NCBI GenBank assembly: GCA_037039685.1
Contig: JAWNGF010000005.1
Location: 3,162,001-3,226,000, forward strand
DNA: 64,000 nt
Direction of reading: 5' to 3'
Source of the DNA: Ceratobasidium sp. AG-K
Lineage: Eukaryota; Basidiomycota; Agaricomycetes; Cantharellales; Ceratobasidiaceae
Part shown: piece after piece, positions 9,940 through 21,235 of the stretch
Layout of the letters: the number at the start of each line of letters is the position of its first letter
Numbering within the stretch: the first letter of the stretch is position 1
Translations under genes and position numbers: made by a program
Notes under the pieces: generated by a model
The model's input: the letters and a program-made list of their open reading frames with translations, nothing else
Told to the model about the DNA's origin: nothing
Database searches by the model: none

Positions 9940-12341
9940 CATGCACCATGATAGCGCCTTCTCAAGCACTAATACACTTGAGCCAATCAGCTTCGTGAGG
10001 TTGAGCACTTCCATCCACAGAAGTAAGCGGATGGATAGGAAATCTTTGACCATCTGGGCATGCTTGGCTACTCGCACAGCCCTCTCTAAATGTGCCATCC
10101 AGAACCGACATGCGTATAGTAGCTCTGAGGGGATCGCTCGCGCCACTCTCGCTTCTAGGTCGGGTACCTGGTCGTCAAGTTGGTAGGATGACTCAAGCCC
10201 GCATATGTTGAACTGCGTCTGATTTTTTGAAATTCGGCGGAGGCAGAGCTCGCTCATTATTCCATGGTGTTGTTTGTAGTTGCACCAGTACTGCTTTGAT
10301 CGAGCGGGTCTAGCATGTAGTCCGGGAAGGATACATGAAGCGTGGAAACGAGACCGTTGGCCCTGGAAATATGTAAAACGGACCACAACGGCCGCAAGGC
10401 GGCATGAACTTGATCTACATCGCCCAGCTCCAATAGGTTCGCGATTGCATCAACAGTGAGAGGTTCTTGAGCGCAAATGATCGTATGCAGGACCAGGTGC
10501 ATGGTCTCTTTATCCGCAATTTCGAGCTTCGGGCTATCCAGAGCTGATGCGAGAATCATTGCATAAAGCTCATCGATCTCTTGATTCTTGTTCGACCGAC
10601 CCGAGACGGATACGCCAAGTATGCTATCGAGCCTCTTTTTTGGGTTTAGCGAGAAGTCGTCCTCTCCCACGTATCGAATAACCGTGGCGGCATAGATGAA
10701 CAACACACCAATGTGGTCGACTAGGCGGGCTACCTGCTCATCAGTGAGGGACATACGCTCGAGCTCGACTCGCAGGTACGTCTCTATGTCCTCTTTTACG
10801 ATCGATCTCTCCAGCTCGTGCAGTATCAATTGATTGCTAGCGTTTCCCATTTTTTGCCGGATTTGTGGCTCTGGGCGACTCGACACGAAAATCTTGACCG
10901 GTAGCCGTGATACTTGTTCGGTGAACATCTCGAGGAGCACCCCAACGTCACTAGGATTATCGCATTCGTCGAGCGCATCGATCACCACCACCAGATCTGC
11001 TGGCAGGCTGTCTGCGACCTCTTGCAACGGGCTAGCAATCATACCCTCGAACTGCTTCACTAACTCCTTCGAATGAATGTCAGGGCGACGTTCCAACGAT
11101 TGAGATAAGCTGTAAAGGAATGGACGAGAGAAGCGGGCAAGCTGGTAGGCGATTGTCGGAAGTATCATCTTGACGTTACGGCATTCCGGCAACTGCCGGG
11201 AACAAAAGAAGCTGGCGCCAAGCTCGTGGTCTCGATCAAGCATGGCGCAGAGGCTATTTGCAATCGTGGTCTTCCCGGTGCCTGCCATGCCGTTCATCCA
11301 GTACAGGTTTCCTTGTGCCTGGTCATGTCTCCAGTGGCTCAAGTCGGCCAAGACCTTCGTGCGGGTCTTGGGTATGCATTCTCTGCGGCGGACCACAGCC
11401 GCTTCTGCCGAGTCGTAGCAAGCAGACATGGATGGAACCAGGCTTTTGAGTCGGGCTTCCTGTAGTGATTGTTAAGTCCCTGTTGCGAGATACCGAGTAA
11501 ATAAAAACGCACCGTTGCTTGCTCGTCAACGATCTTCCATGTGCTCAAGTCGGCGTTGAGCTTTGTAGATCGGCTTTAGCGTCTTCATCACCTGATAGAC
11601 CGACCGCTACTCACCATGAGTCGTCGTACATGTTCGTGAACCCGTCGATAGCATTCCATAACCTTATCCGGGTCTTGCTTTGCTTCCAAGTATCGTCTTG
11701 CATTTCCTCTTTCTTCTTTCTTGCATATTCCTTCCAGTTCGGCGTCGATTGCCCTAATAAGTAACTCAGTCAGCAACGGTCTGATTAGCATTACGTTTTA
11801 TTTTAGTACACACATGCAGAGGTTGTTTATGCTCGCTGTTATAGTCGGGGGCGAGTTTCCAGAGAAGTGGCAGCTTAGGGTGCTAAATAATCCTTCGAGA
11901 TCTACCCGTAGGGTCGCATAATCCTGCCGAGCCGACAAAAAATCCTACAAAGCGTAACAATTTATCGATTTTTTTTTCCTGATATGCTTTCGGGAAGCCA
12001 CTAACCTCATACACGTTGATGCAGGTAGAAAGGTCTTCTATCACAACTCGTAGCGGAGCAAACGCTCCCGCACAAGTAGCGAGTGTCTTGGTAAAACCAC
12101 TCAGGCACTCCCAGCCTTGGCTACGATTAACTGGAGGAGACGTCGGAGGAGCAGATGTAGGCCGTAGTATGGGGTCAAATGCGACGGGTGCAGTCGGAGA
12201 TCTGGGCACAGGGTTTGCAGTGAGCGAGATAGATCGTGGCCTAGGCGGTGGGCTAGCAGGCTGCCCTTGTGCTGGTTTATCTTCATCTCCTAAAACTCGG
12301 CGCGCCGTCTTTTTCAGGCGTCCTTTGAACTTTTTCAACAT
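9940..12341 (-). CDS. NACHT half (exons 1-5) of an NLR-like gene, one frameshift
   Basis: Exons on the minus strand are 12006-12341, 11814-11944, 11615-11753, 11513-11560 and 9940-11459. All introns are 53-61 nt and in phase. The N-terminus (MLKKFKGRLKK, then a Pro/Ser-rich linker) leads into an alpha-helical region, then a NACHT NTPase with Walker A GMAGTGKTT (about residue 275) and Walker B LVVVIDALDEC. A helical connector to the WD40 half follows (FNICGLES ... LLYACRFWMAHL). Exon 5 is 1520 nt. Both its ends are phase 0, so one base is missing: the frame shifts at about 10306-10307, right after SFPDYMLD, and the homologous reading continues in the next frame (SKQYWCN onward). With that base the whole gene would encode about 1474 aa. 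It is either a pseudogene or a sequencing error. The family role is in heterokaryon incompatibility or immune-like signalling. Confidence 0.85.
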
Positions 12342-13480
12342 GTCGCGTCAATGTACTGTGTCGGTGTATCTCGAGGCTGGTGGTGGAACAGCGCCAGTTA
12401 CCGAGTCGGAGACACTACTCCGGGCGCCTGGGCCCCACTATGCCCAGCTTTACGTTACACACCTCAAAGTGGAAGGAGTGTCCTCGTGCTGAGTGAAATT
12501 CACTTGTAGGATAAGTACAATATGGAATTCCGGGTTAAATTCGTGTCATTCAGCTGGCGGATCAGGCCAAAATAGAGATGGTCAAGGTACGATCAAGCTG
12601 GAGCACAGGTAGGTCGGACTCACGTGGCTACTATCAATCAATTTGTGTATGCTGACCACCCTCTCCCTAGTCGGCACTAACCTTGACCACTATATACGCA
12701 TTGAAAATGGCATAGAATTCCCCGGGTTAACCAATCGAATGTTGTCACTTGTACGATCTTCATATAGCAGGCGCTTCATTTGGGTACGGAATCCATTTCG
12801 ATTTTGGCTTGCTCAGATCGTTAATCAACTCTTGCAGAATTCTTCACACGAGTCAAGTTAGCGCGCAATAGTCTAATACTCCGAGAGTACATAACAAGGT
12901 ACCTGCAAGTGATGAGACTTCACGGCAATCATTCGATTTTCTGGCCATTTGAAAGACTCAGTACGATACTCTCGAGATTCCCAGCAGTTTTTTGGAGAGA
13001 ATTACGATGCGGAGTCTCCCGGTGTGAGAACGTCTTCCATCCGTGGGCAACGCTGTACAAGGCTGTCGTTGAGGAGTACAGTGAGTTCAGCAAGCGGACC
13101 ACGTGAGGTCGTGGTACCAAATATCACGGCCCATACCATGCTCCGACGTGCTAGCCCATGTGCAATATTCAGCGGAGGATTGAGCCCTATTTTAGGACCC
13201 TGTGACTGCTTCTCAAAGTCTACACCTCGATCGCCAGAATGCACCTCGCCGGTCAACATCGCTACAATTATTGCGACCAGCGGGTGTTGCCAAGCTATAA
13301 TTGAGGTATCTTAGTTCACACTACTTGGAAGTGAAGGAATCGGGTCAAAAAAACTGACACAATTTACTATACCCTCTATGCTACTCGACTCCGACGCATC
13401 TCGGTCGCGTAAATTTCCGCATACATCCACAAGTGACGACCAAATCCTAACAGTTACTTAGCGGTCGACAAGAACAGTGA
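12342..13480. other. Upstream region of the NLR-like gene with an unrecognised coding-looking stretch
   Basis: This should include the NLR-like promoter (minus-strand start at 12341). From 13297 down to 13002 a minus-strand frame of about 98 codons follows an acceptor-like ATTATAG. It has smooth composition (NPPLNIAHGLARRSMVWAV, then a TPGDSAS end), as if it were a real exon. The opposite strand is also open over the same stretch, so the coding strand cannot be settled. I do not recognise either reading. No other gene is supported. Confidence 0.3.
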
Positions 13481-13837
13481 TCACGCATGACAGTAACACT
13501 CTGTCCGACACCCACCAATCTCTGCGCCCTCAAATTCCAGCGTCACCGAACCATAGCGAGACATCAACGAGGTGTTTTGATGTACCAGGAGACATGGACC
13601 CAGGTCGGATGAGACCCACACGAACAAGTGTCCGTCGGAATCTAGGACCCAACCAGCCAGTCTCATCAGGTACCCAAGTAGGGGGCTCATTGTGTGCAAT
13701 TTGCAAGGGGGTGAAGTGTGAGAAATCGCTACTGATATGACGGTGCCAACATTCTCCTTCAATTGAGAGATCCCAATATCGTGTCTCCGGTTTGCACTTC
13801 CCAAGCGATGATTGATCGTCGCCCAAGCCGGAAGCAA
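13481..13837 (-). pseudogene. Relic 3' tail of a NACHT-WD40 family gene
   Basis: The last third of this frame, from GWVLDSDGHLFVWV to a SVTLEF-type end, matches the family-specific tail after the last WD40 blade in the neighbouring complete gene (AVDTDGHLLVWVP ... GSVRLKF, near 6640-6770). Upstream, pieces of a last WD40 blade can be read only by switching frame (DDQSSLGK ... TRYWDL), so it is degraded. Same strand as the full gene. It is probably the remnant of a tandem duplicate. Confidence 0.6.
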
Positions 13838-14046
13838 TAAAACTGCAAAGTGGTTATATGCGCAGTTAGAAGACAGTCAGACGTATAAAAATTCCTCGAT
13901 TATGTATGTTAGATCCCTTAGCCAGATATTGTGAAATCCAATTGAGCAGCTGTAGCAATATCAGGTTACTACAGTATTCTGAGTACGTACATCACTCCAA
14001 AAAACGTTCTGTCCTTACTTCTACTAACAATCATACAAGAGAATAA

Positions 14047-14328
14047 CTATTCACCGAAATTCTCCAATCTTACATCACCAAAACCTAGCTTTACTGATCC
14101 GTAACGAGGCATCAATGCGGTATTCTGAGGCAGGAGAAGGTATCGACGCGGGTCGGGTGGCACCCACACGAGCAAGCGCCCATCAGGATCAAGGACCATT
14201 ACCCCCAGGAATGCGCCACCATCGGGTGGAGAAAATCGTTGGGTAGGCAGCGAGGACAATAAGCGGTCTTGCGTCGTGTGGAAATCATTTTGTAATTCAC
14301 CTTGATTAACCAACTCATTACCAAACAA
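14047..14328 (-). pseudogene. Second relic 3' tail of a NACHT-WD40 family gene
   Basis: It contains LDPDGRLLVWVPPDPRRYLL followed by QNTALMPRYGSVKLGF, the same tail as in the complete gene at 6632 and the relic at 13481. No WD40 blades remain upstream. Three copies of this tail in 8 kb on one strand point to former tandem copies of the NLR-like gene. Confidence 0.6.
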
Positions 14329-14829
14329 AGTGTAAGGTCGGCGCGCGCCAACACTCCCACGGCGCTTATCGTCCTCTTATCTTATCTGTCATTCTTGTCG
14401 ATCCCCGCGTTCTTATCCAAATAAACTGTCGTTCATTTCATTCTATTTCATATCTAATTACACCCCCGTCATCTGTTTACTATATAAACCCACACTCGTT
14501 GTACTTAGATCTTCATCTCCCAGCTCCGACTCGCTCACCGTTCGCATCCCACTCACACAAAGCCGGGATTAGCCCGCTTGTCTGTAAGCACACAGAAAGA
14601 CGTGCGGCCGCATCGTGCAGCGTTAAATTAAAAGCCTCACTTGAGATATGCAATATATTCACACACTAATACTAACCAGGGATGATTCGCCTCGACCGAT
14701 ACTAGCAATGAGCCACGGTATCATCACCAACTTAAAATATGTGCGGGGAACTTTACGTTGGCTGCAGGCTACATTCACAACAGCAGCACCTAGTTTACAT
14801 GCTTTGTCCAATAAAAGGGGCCTCGATCC
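14329..14829. promoter_or_regulatory. Orphan promoter-like region, plus strand
   Basis: About 500 bp without a gene. TATATAAA at about 14481 is followed by a CT-rich stretch with short spaced CA starts (14510-14560), as in fungal core promoters. Directly downstream the plus strand has only the short frame 14648-14911, antisense to the thiolase 3' end. It may be the left-over promoter of a lost gene, or drive a non-coding antisense RNA. Inference only. Confidence 0.25.
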
Positions 14830-16802
14830 TCAAAGCTTAGCAGCAACTTTCTGCGCGGTCTCGTTCACGAAAATAGCAGCAGCTCCCATTCTACAATCCG
14901 TCAATATTTGACTTCCGATTGAAACTCAAATAATAGCTCACCCAGATCCGATACACATCGATGTGCACAAAATCTTGCCATTCCTGCGACGTAGCTCTGC
15001 GAGGCCGGTAGCGACCTGACGAACCCCGGTTGCTCCAAGTGGGTGGCCAAGGGCGCTTTAAGCCAGATGAGGAGGGGTGTCTGATTATATGCTGGGAACA
15101 AACCTACATGGCACCGCCATTCACATTGACCTTCTCGATATCTAGACCTAGCTTTTCGACACAGTAGACGTACCTAAACAAATCGAGAATTAGGCGAGAC
15201 CTGGAAGACCTAGAAGGTAGAAAACTCACATCGACGAGAATGCTTCATTGATCTTCAAGTTAAGAGTACATCAATACGACGGTCAATCATTATCGGCATC
15301 ACCCCACCTCGAATAGGTCGACGTTACTGATCTTGAGACCACTGCGTTCTAGTACCTTGCTATAAGGAACATTAGTCGAATGAAATCGCCTGGTCTTATG
15401 CGGTAGTGACTGACGGTATAGCACTTCAGACGATGGAAGTATTGGTTTAGTAAATTCTGGTTATGCATTTAGTAACTCAACAACGCACTGAGCTGGTCCT
15501 ATGCCCATATACTTCGGTTCGACACCTAGACGGATAATATATTAGCCATTCGCCCCCAAAAATTCGGGGCTTGTATGGGCGGATAGCGCGATCCAATCTA
15601 ATCTCACCAACAACACTCGTCGCCACATGTTTCGCAATGATCTTATCGGCCAGCCCGAGTTTTTCGGCCGTACTCCGACGCATCAACAACGCAGCAGCAG
15701 CACCGTCCGTCACCTGACTGGAGTTTGCACCAGTCGATCGAGCGTTGCCCCAATCCGGGAACGCACTTCGTGCCTAGGAACGAAATTAATGTAAGTCGTT
15801 CCACATTACTGGTGGATCAAGCATACTTTAGCCATGCCCTCCGGCGTCGACCCATGACGGATCCCGTCGTCCTTGTCCAAAACAACCTCTTTTGTGGACC
15901 CATCCTCGCCTTTGAGAATGGTTTTGAAGGGTACAATCTCGTCGGCGAATCGTCCGGATTTCTGTGCCTCAGATGCGCGGTTATGGGATAAAAGTGCGAG
16001 TTCGTCCATTTTCTCTCGGGAAATATTAAAGTCCGCTGCTACCATCTCTGATGTCCAACCCATTGGCTAACACAAATATAATCAGAATGGCCATGGTCTT
16101 CTCATTGGCAGTACTTACTTCAGCACAGTCAATGGCGGCTTGATTGGCTTTAATATCCTCGCTATTGAACTTGGGCGTCGGTCGAGGACTTAGCGGTAAT
16201 TAGGACTAACCACGCACAAAGGTACAATACAGCTTACTTATGCGTCATACTCTCAACTCCAACCGCTAAACCGATATCGATATCGCCTTTGGAAATGGAG
16301 TCGGAAATGCTACGGATGGCCATGAGTCCCGAGGAACAAAGTCGGTTGATGGCCTGAACTGGGACATGCTGAGGGAAACCGGCAGCCATAGCCGATGCGC
16401 GAGACTCGTATGCAGGGCTAGGAGGGTGGCATGTTCCTGAGGGAAAATAAGAACAAATTATTCACTTTTTGGACGAAAACTTACCGACTACAATATCTTC
16501 AATCAATCCCGGGTCGATCCCGGCACGCTCTTTGACAGCCTTGAGCATTCCGACCAGCAGTACATCCGACGGTGTATCCTATCCAGTTGTTTTAATATGA
16601 TGTGAGCATATGATAAGTATTGACCTACCTTCAATCCTCCCTTCTTGGCCTTGCACATCGGGGTTCGCAAAGCGAGCGTCAACACCACATCGTCAGGATG
16701 TTTAGTGAACAAACTCTTGGGCTCGAGCGTTCGCACTGTCGACGAAAACGACCGGAATAGTGTGTTTGAGGAGACACGAGCGTTGGAAAGAGAGCGTAGC
16801 AT
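14830..16802 (-). CDS. 3-ketoacyl-CoA thiolase (acetyl-CoA acyltransferase)
   Basis: Thirteen exons: 16629-16802, 16485-16578, 16238-16436, 16119-16188, 15827-16066, 15608-15773, 15489-15525, 15415-15423, 15308-15359, 15230-15252, 15108-15173, 14942-15055, 14830-14890. They sum to 434 aa, the normal thiolase length. It performs the last step of beta-oxidation, cleaving 3-ketoacyl-CoA with CoA. Catalytic residues are in place: nucleophile Cys123 in NRLCSSG, His381 in ALGHPLGATG, Cys411 in SMCIGSGMGAA. The N-terminus is Arg/Ser-rich without acids (MLRSLSNARVSSNTLFRSF), like a mitochondrial presequence. The C-terminus is AKL, a type-1 peroxisomal signal variant. Exon 8 is only 9 nt (codes within HAIP). 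An upstream GTG-started frame to 16865 is not the start. It is divergent from a Zn2Cys6 regulator. Confidence 0.93.
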
Positions 16803-17432
16803 ATTGTTAATGGTGTGATGAGGGGGAGAGTCAGAAGGAGAGTTGCCGAGGAGCCGGAGCACCACACCACGCGTACTTTAAGATAGCTAGCAAGTCGGTC
16901 TTGTTTCCCAGGACTCCACGTATATAAGGGCTAGAGTAATATTTGAATTGGCCGGGACTCAAGTCTAGCATGAGAACTAATTGACTTACCGGGTCGTGGG
17001 ATGATCCGTCCGAACCCTGGAAAGAGACGGGCGTAGTGGGATGTATTACACTCTAGAAATCCCTGAGTCATGTGATCCTTTGAGCATTTGCTTCCTTCAG
17101 TTCCCGACCAATCGCAACTGATCCATGATCTCCAATTGCACCTTTTCAGTCTTGCTCTTCAACCAACATCTAATAGAGCAACTGCGAATCCAACATAAAA
17201 TATAGCATCTCAACCCCGGTGCCTGCTCTCGGGACCAAGCTACGCCAGCGATACCTTAGGTCGACACCCACCTAATGACCCCATCAAACAGCAAAACCTA
17301 GGCCTCAATCTCAACAAAACTGAACATTTAGACCCCCCAAGTCCGGGTTCCAACGTGCTTGTTTTTCGGAACCCTGATCCAAGACAATCAATTTGCCTTG
17401 GTCACTGCACTTCCTCGGATTAGTGTCTCCTG
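16803..17432. promoter_or_regulatory. Divergent promoter of thiolase and Zn2Cys6 factor
   Basis: 630 bp between the two start codons. A TATA-like TATATA (minus strand, about 16920) lies upstream of the thiolase. CCGAGG at 16846-16851 and its complement CCTCGG at 17413-17418 match the core motif known for the FarA/FarB-type regulators of fatty-acid catabolism in Aspergillus. Two sites in 630 bp is more than the roughly 0.3 expected by chance, but weak on its own. Confidence 0.4.
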
Positions 17433-20400
17433 ATGAATAAAGCTCTTGCCTGCGACCGATGCTTACAGGACAAGGTATGGGAGACGACGAGAAACTCACC
17501 GTCGCTAGCTGACTTTATTATAGGTTCGCTGTAGGTTCGACCCATCCAAGCAAGCCCATTGCACGAGCTGCCTCACCCTAGATGTCAATTGCATTTGGAC
17601 TAAAGTCCCTAAACCTAAAGCACCGCCCGACGATTCGTAAGCGTTTATTCCGCTTATGGTTCAATAATTTTACATTATTACCGTATAGCTATATTAAGTA
17701 TCTTGAGGAGAGAGTTAGCGTGCTGGAGCGAGAGTTGAAGAATGTTGGTCAATCTCCCGAGCGGTATTGCAAGCATGGCCAAAACTCACCTAGAGTCCTT
17801 GTTAGTTGCTTCCAGGTATAAACATAAAAAAAGAGATCGATGCTCTCCTAGAATCAGGAAATACGGACATCCGAACTGACCAAGGCCTAGCGAAGGCGAG
17901 TGCTCCTTCGGTACCACAAGAAAGCCCCGGCATTCCAAGAAAACCTGCACGGCCAGAGACCTTCTCCGCGTTTTTGGACCCCTCGATGTCTTCCGTACTA
18001 GTGCGACAGGCTCGACTCGTAAATGTCGGGTCGGATCCGCAAGACCCAGGTCAACTCGAAAATGTAGTATGGGACTCGTCCTCGTCTATTCAGCCAGACA
18101 CACCACGATATCACGGCCAATCAAGTGCCGAGGTCTTAACCCAGGACGCCTGCCTATTTCGTGGTGAAAGCAACTTCACCAATCTTCTCCCCGCCGGCAC
18201 TTCCAACCATCGAAGACCTGAATTTTGGAGACCCACGCTTCCCGAGATTCGACAGCTCTATTTGTACCCGATGGATACCAGCTTGGACACGGACACCTTA
18301 CCAGAGCTGCCGCCCGACGACTTGATGCCTAAAATATTGGATGCATACTTTGATAATCAATTCTTCCCGGTTATTCATCGGCAGCTGTTCGAGAAGCAGC
18401 TTCGAGAAGGAGTTCACTGGCACGAGGTCTCTTTCTTGCGAGTCGTGTTCCTGGTATGCGCTTGCGGTGCACGATGGTGCGACGATCCGAGAGTGCTAGA
18501 TAGTAGATGGCCAGTACAAATGAGCGCTGGCTTCAAGTGGTTTCGTCAATTCAATATGTGGAATCGTGATCTCTCTTACCAACAGATATCATTATGGGAT
18601 GCCCAAATGCTCGTCGTAAGTCCTCTGCCCATTCCTGGGATTGCTAATCGACCGTGATTGCAGCTCTGGACTGTTTTTCGGTGTGGATCGTCGGCCAGCT
18701 ATGGAGTATGGATCGTGATCGGAATGGCCATCCGAGCGATGCAGGATATTGGTTCACATCGTAAACAAGCGCGCGTTACTTTGGAGGGTGAGTTGCACAA
18801 ACGATGCTTCTGGTACGTCGCTTGCGCACTCCCCACCAGGGCAAATTCTTACACCCAAAATAGGTCGATGGTCATGCTTGACCGCCTCTATAGGTGAATA
18901 ATTTCTGGTTATTCCGTTATGAGCTGTTGCTAATTGGTTGATATCTGTAGCATAAATCTTGGAAGACATGGTGCGACACAGGAACTCGAGTAAGCATGAC
19001 CCGTGCTGTGGCTTTCACAACTTCCCACCAACTCACCTACTTTAGCTTGGATTTAGGGGATGTTTTGGAAGTAGACGATGAATTTTGGTCGTTGGAACTG
19101 GGCGCTGCGCCACCGATACAACCTTCCACCGTCCCTTCCAAAATGGCAATATTCAACCAGCTTATTGGACTATGTCGTATTGCTGGTATATGTCTGCAGA
19201 CAATAGTAAGTCGTTCTACCAAATAAACCAATCTGCATGAAGGATCCTGCGGAACTCAAGATTGCCTACTTAATTCTAGTATGCATTAGAACAAACGAAA
19301 CGGTACATGGGCTTAAACGGGCTCCAAGGAGGAACATGGATGCACACGAGAATTAACGCGCAACTAGACCAATGGGCTAAGAGCGTCCCCCCACATAGTA
19401 TGTTAACCAACCATTAACAATCAGGGCATTTATACTCAGCCATGCTATAGCACGCCTCCCAAATGCCAATTTGGATAACGAGTCATGCTTCCTTTCCAAT
19501 ACCGTCACTATGTGGGCATGTTATTACGAATTGGTCATTGCAGCAAACCGTCCTTTTATTGTCAAAACCTCTTCCCCGCTCGCCGCCCCATCCTTCAAAA
19601 TATGCCTCAATGCAGCTCGCGAGTATACCAACATGATAGACATCCACCGCAGTACCCCTGGCTCCCGCTTGCTCCCATACACATATTATCCTGCATTTTC
19701 CTGTGCAATGATTCTGGTCATCGATTTGATCTCACAGGATGGGACGCAACGACCCTGCAAAAATCCAGGACTCTCCTCAGAGCTTAGCTATACAAGAGAA
19801 CAAAAGCAAGGAGACGTTAGAAGATGTATGCATGTGTTGGAATGGGGAGAAAAACGGTTTCAAATTGCTGGGAGACTCCGGTGAGAATTCCACGCTCGGC
19901 TTTCGCGGTCGATCAAAGGGCAATGGTTAACGCGGCGCTGGACCTAGCGATCTGATTTGCGAGTTTAATGAATTCTGGCGCCTTGAACTTTCCTCTCATT
20001 CAAGTCAGACCATTATTTCGAAGCGCATTACTCCACAATCCGACCGCATCCCCCACCAGCCTCGTACTAAAGTCGAGCCTAACGACATAACGTTCGACAT
20101 CGATGGCCCACCTGACTTCATCAAGGCTAGCAATGATCCCTCAAGCTTCCCTTCGCAAACTCCTGTCGACTTGACTCTTAGCCACAACTTTGAGTCCTCC
20201 TCCGACGCCCGTCCTGACAGTCAATTTTCTGAATTGCCCCTCTTGGCACCGTTTGGGAGCGTTCACGAACTTGAAACTCGCTCTCTTAATCTGGCTAGTT
20301 CTTATCCAATATTATCTCTGGATGAGGAACGGAGGCGATATCCCCCGGCGAATGTTGCTTCTACCGAATACGGCACATTTTTCTCTGACTTTGGTCATAG

Positions 20401-20634
20401 CATTACCTCGTGCTCAACAACAATACTTGACGATTTCAACGCGACCCAACCGACTCAACACACTGTTTCCCTCGCTCAACCCGAAATGCTATATCCTGAA
20501 ACATCTACGGGTAACGGAACCGATTTAGGCGACCCGATTTCGTGGGTGTTTGTTTTCTCTGGGAGGCAGTCTCTTCTAACCCGTTCTTCCTCTAACAGTC
20601 TACTGGCCCATTGGAACATGATTATGGAGAGTAG
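17433..20634 (+). CDS. Zn2Cys6 fungal transcription factor
   Basis: Twelve exons (17433-17474, 17524-17636, 17689-17747, 17816-18615, 18664-18812, 18864-18893, 18951-18989, 19046-19205, 19280-19397, 19451-19880, 19948-20545, 20599-20634) give about 857 aa. The DNA-binding cluster is at residues 7-37, with spacing C-x2-C-x6-C-x9-C-x2-C-x6-C, followed by a short dimerising coil (YLEERVSVLERELK). The middle homology region (fungal_trans fold) is seen at PPDDLMPKILDAYFDNQFFP, QDIGSHRK, DRLYSINLGR and DDEFW. The C-terminal part is Ser/Thr-rich and disordered. The last intron (20546-20598) is the weakest call; if it is not used, translation would end at 20653. The gene is head-to-head with the thiolase, so it may regulate fatty-acid use. 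That is inference. Confidence 0.85.
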
Positions 20635-21235
20635 CCTCGATGCTAATATATGACTAGGGCCAACGAACACATTCTTTCAAAGCTCTGATAATTCGGCCGC
20701 TCGAATACCTAGACCCATCTTCATACTTTATATATTTTTGTACTCAACAGTGGGACTACTCTGAGTGGCTTTATCGCCTCCTATGGTATCAATATAACTA
20801 GGTTCGGCCTGTTGAGTAGTTTCTGGGGCGGTCGCGCACGCTTTTGGCACGTTTGATTAGCACTTGGGGTCTGACTACAAAAGGAAGCGCCCATCACACG
20901 TGGCTGACTCGTGCTCAGATTGATGACCGACGAACGGGGTGACCGCGCTGATTGGTGGCTCTTCCAACGACGATCACCATTACGAAGAATGCCAGTTCAG
21001 ACAAGATCTGGGTATGCGACCAAACCTGGCCGGGTATTACACACTCACTCGTAATGTCTTGTGGATAGGGCAAACCGTACCGCACGGTCCTCGACCAGAA
21101 TAAATTCGTCCAAAGCCACTGGAAAAGGAGTGACCGGTACGTATTATGGCTACTTCCTAGAATAACTCTTGGTCCGAGCCTGATGGGTAGTGCCTCGGAC
21201 ATCTCCCTCAGGGGCTCACGACAGCAGTACGTGCC
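20635..21235. other. Intergenic between the transcription factor and the F-box gene
   Basis: No supported gene. A minus-strand frame at 20915-21292 has no recognisable domain and overlaps the F-box first exons. The stretch should include the F-box promoter. Confidence 0.35.

Noticed and set aside
12016..12492. Plus-strand ORF of 158 codons
   Set aside because: Antisense to exon 1 of the NACHT gene; Gly/Ala-rich shadow of its Pro/Ser-rich linker.
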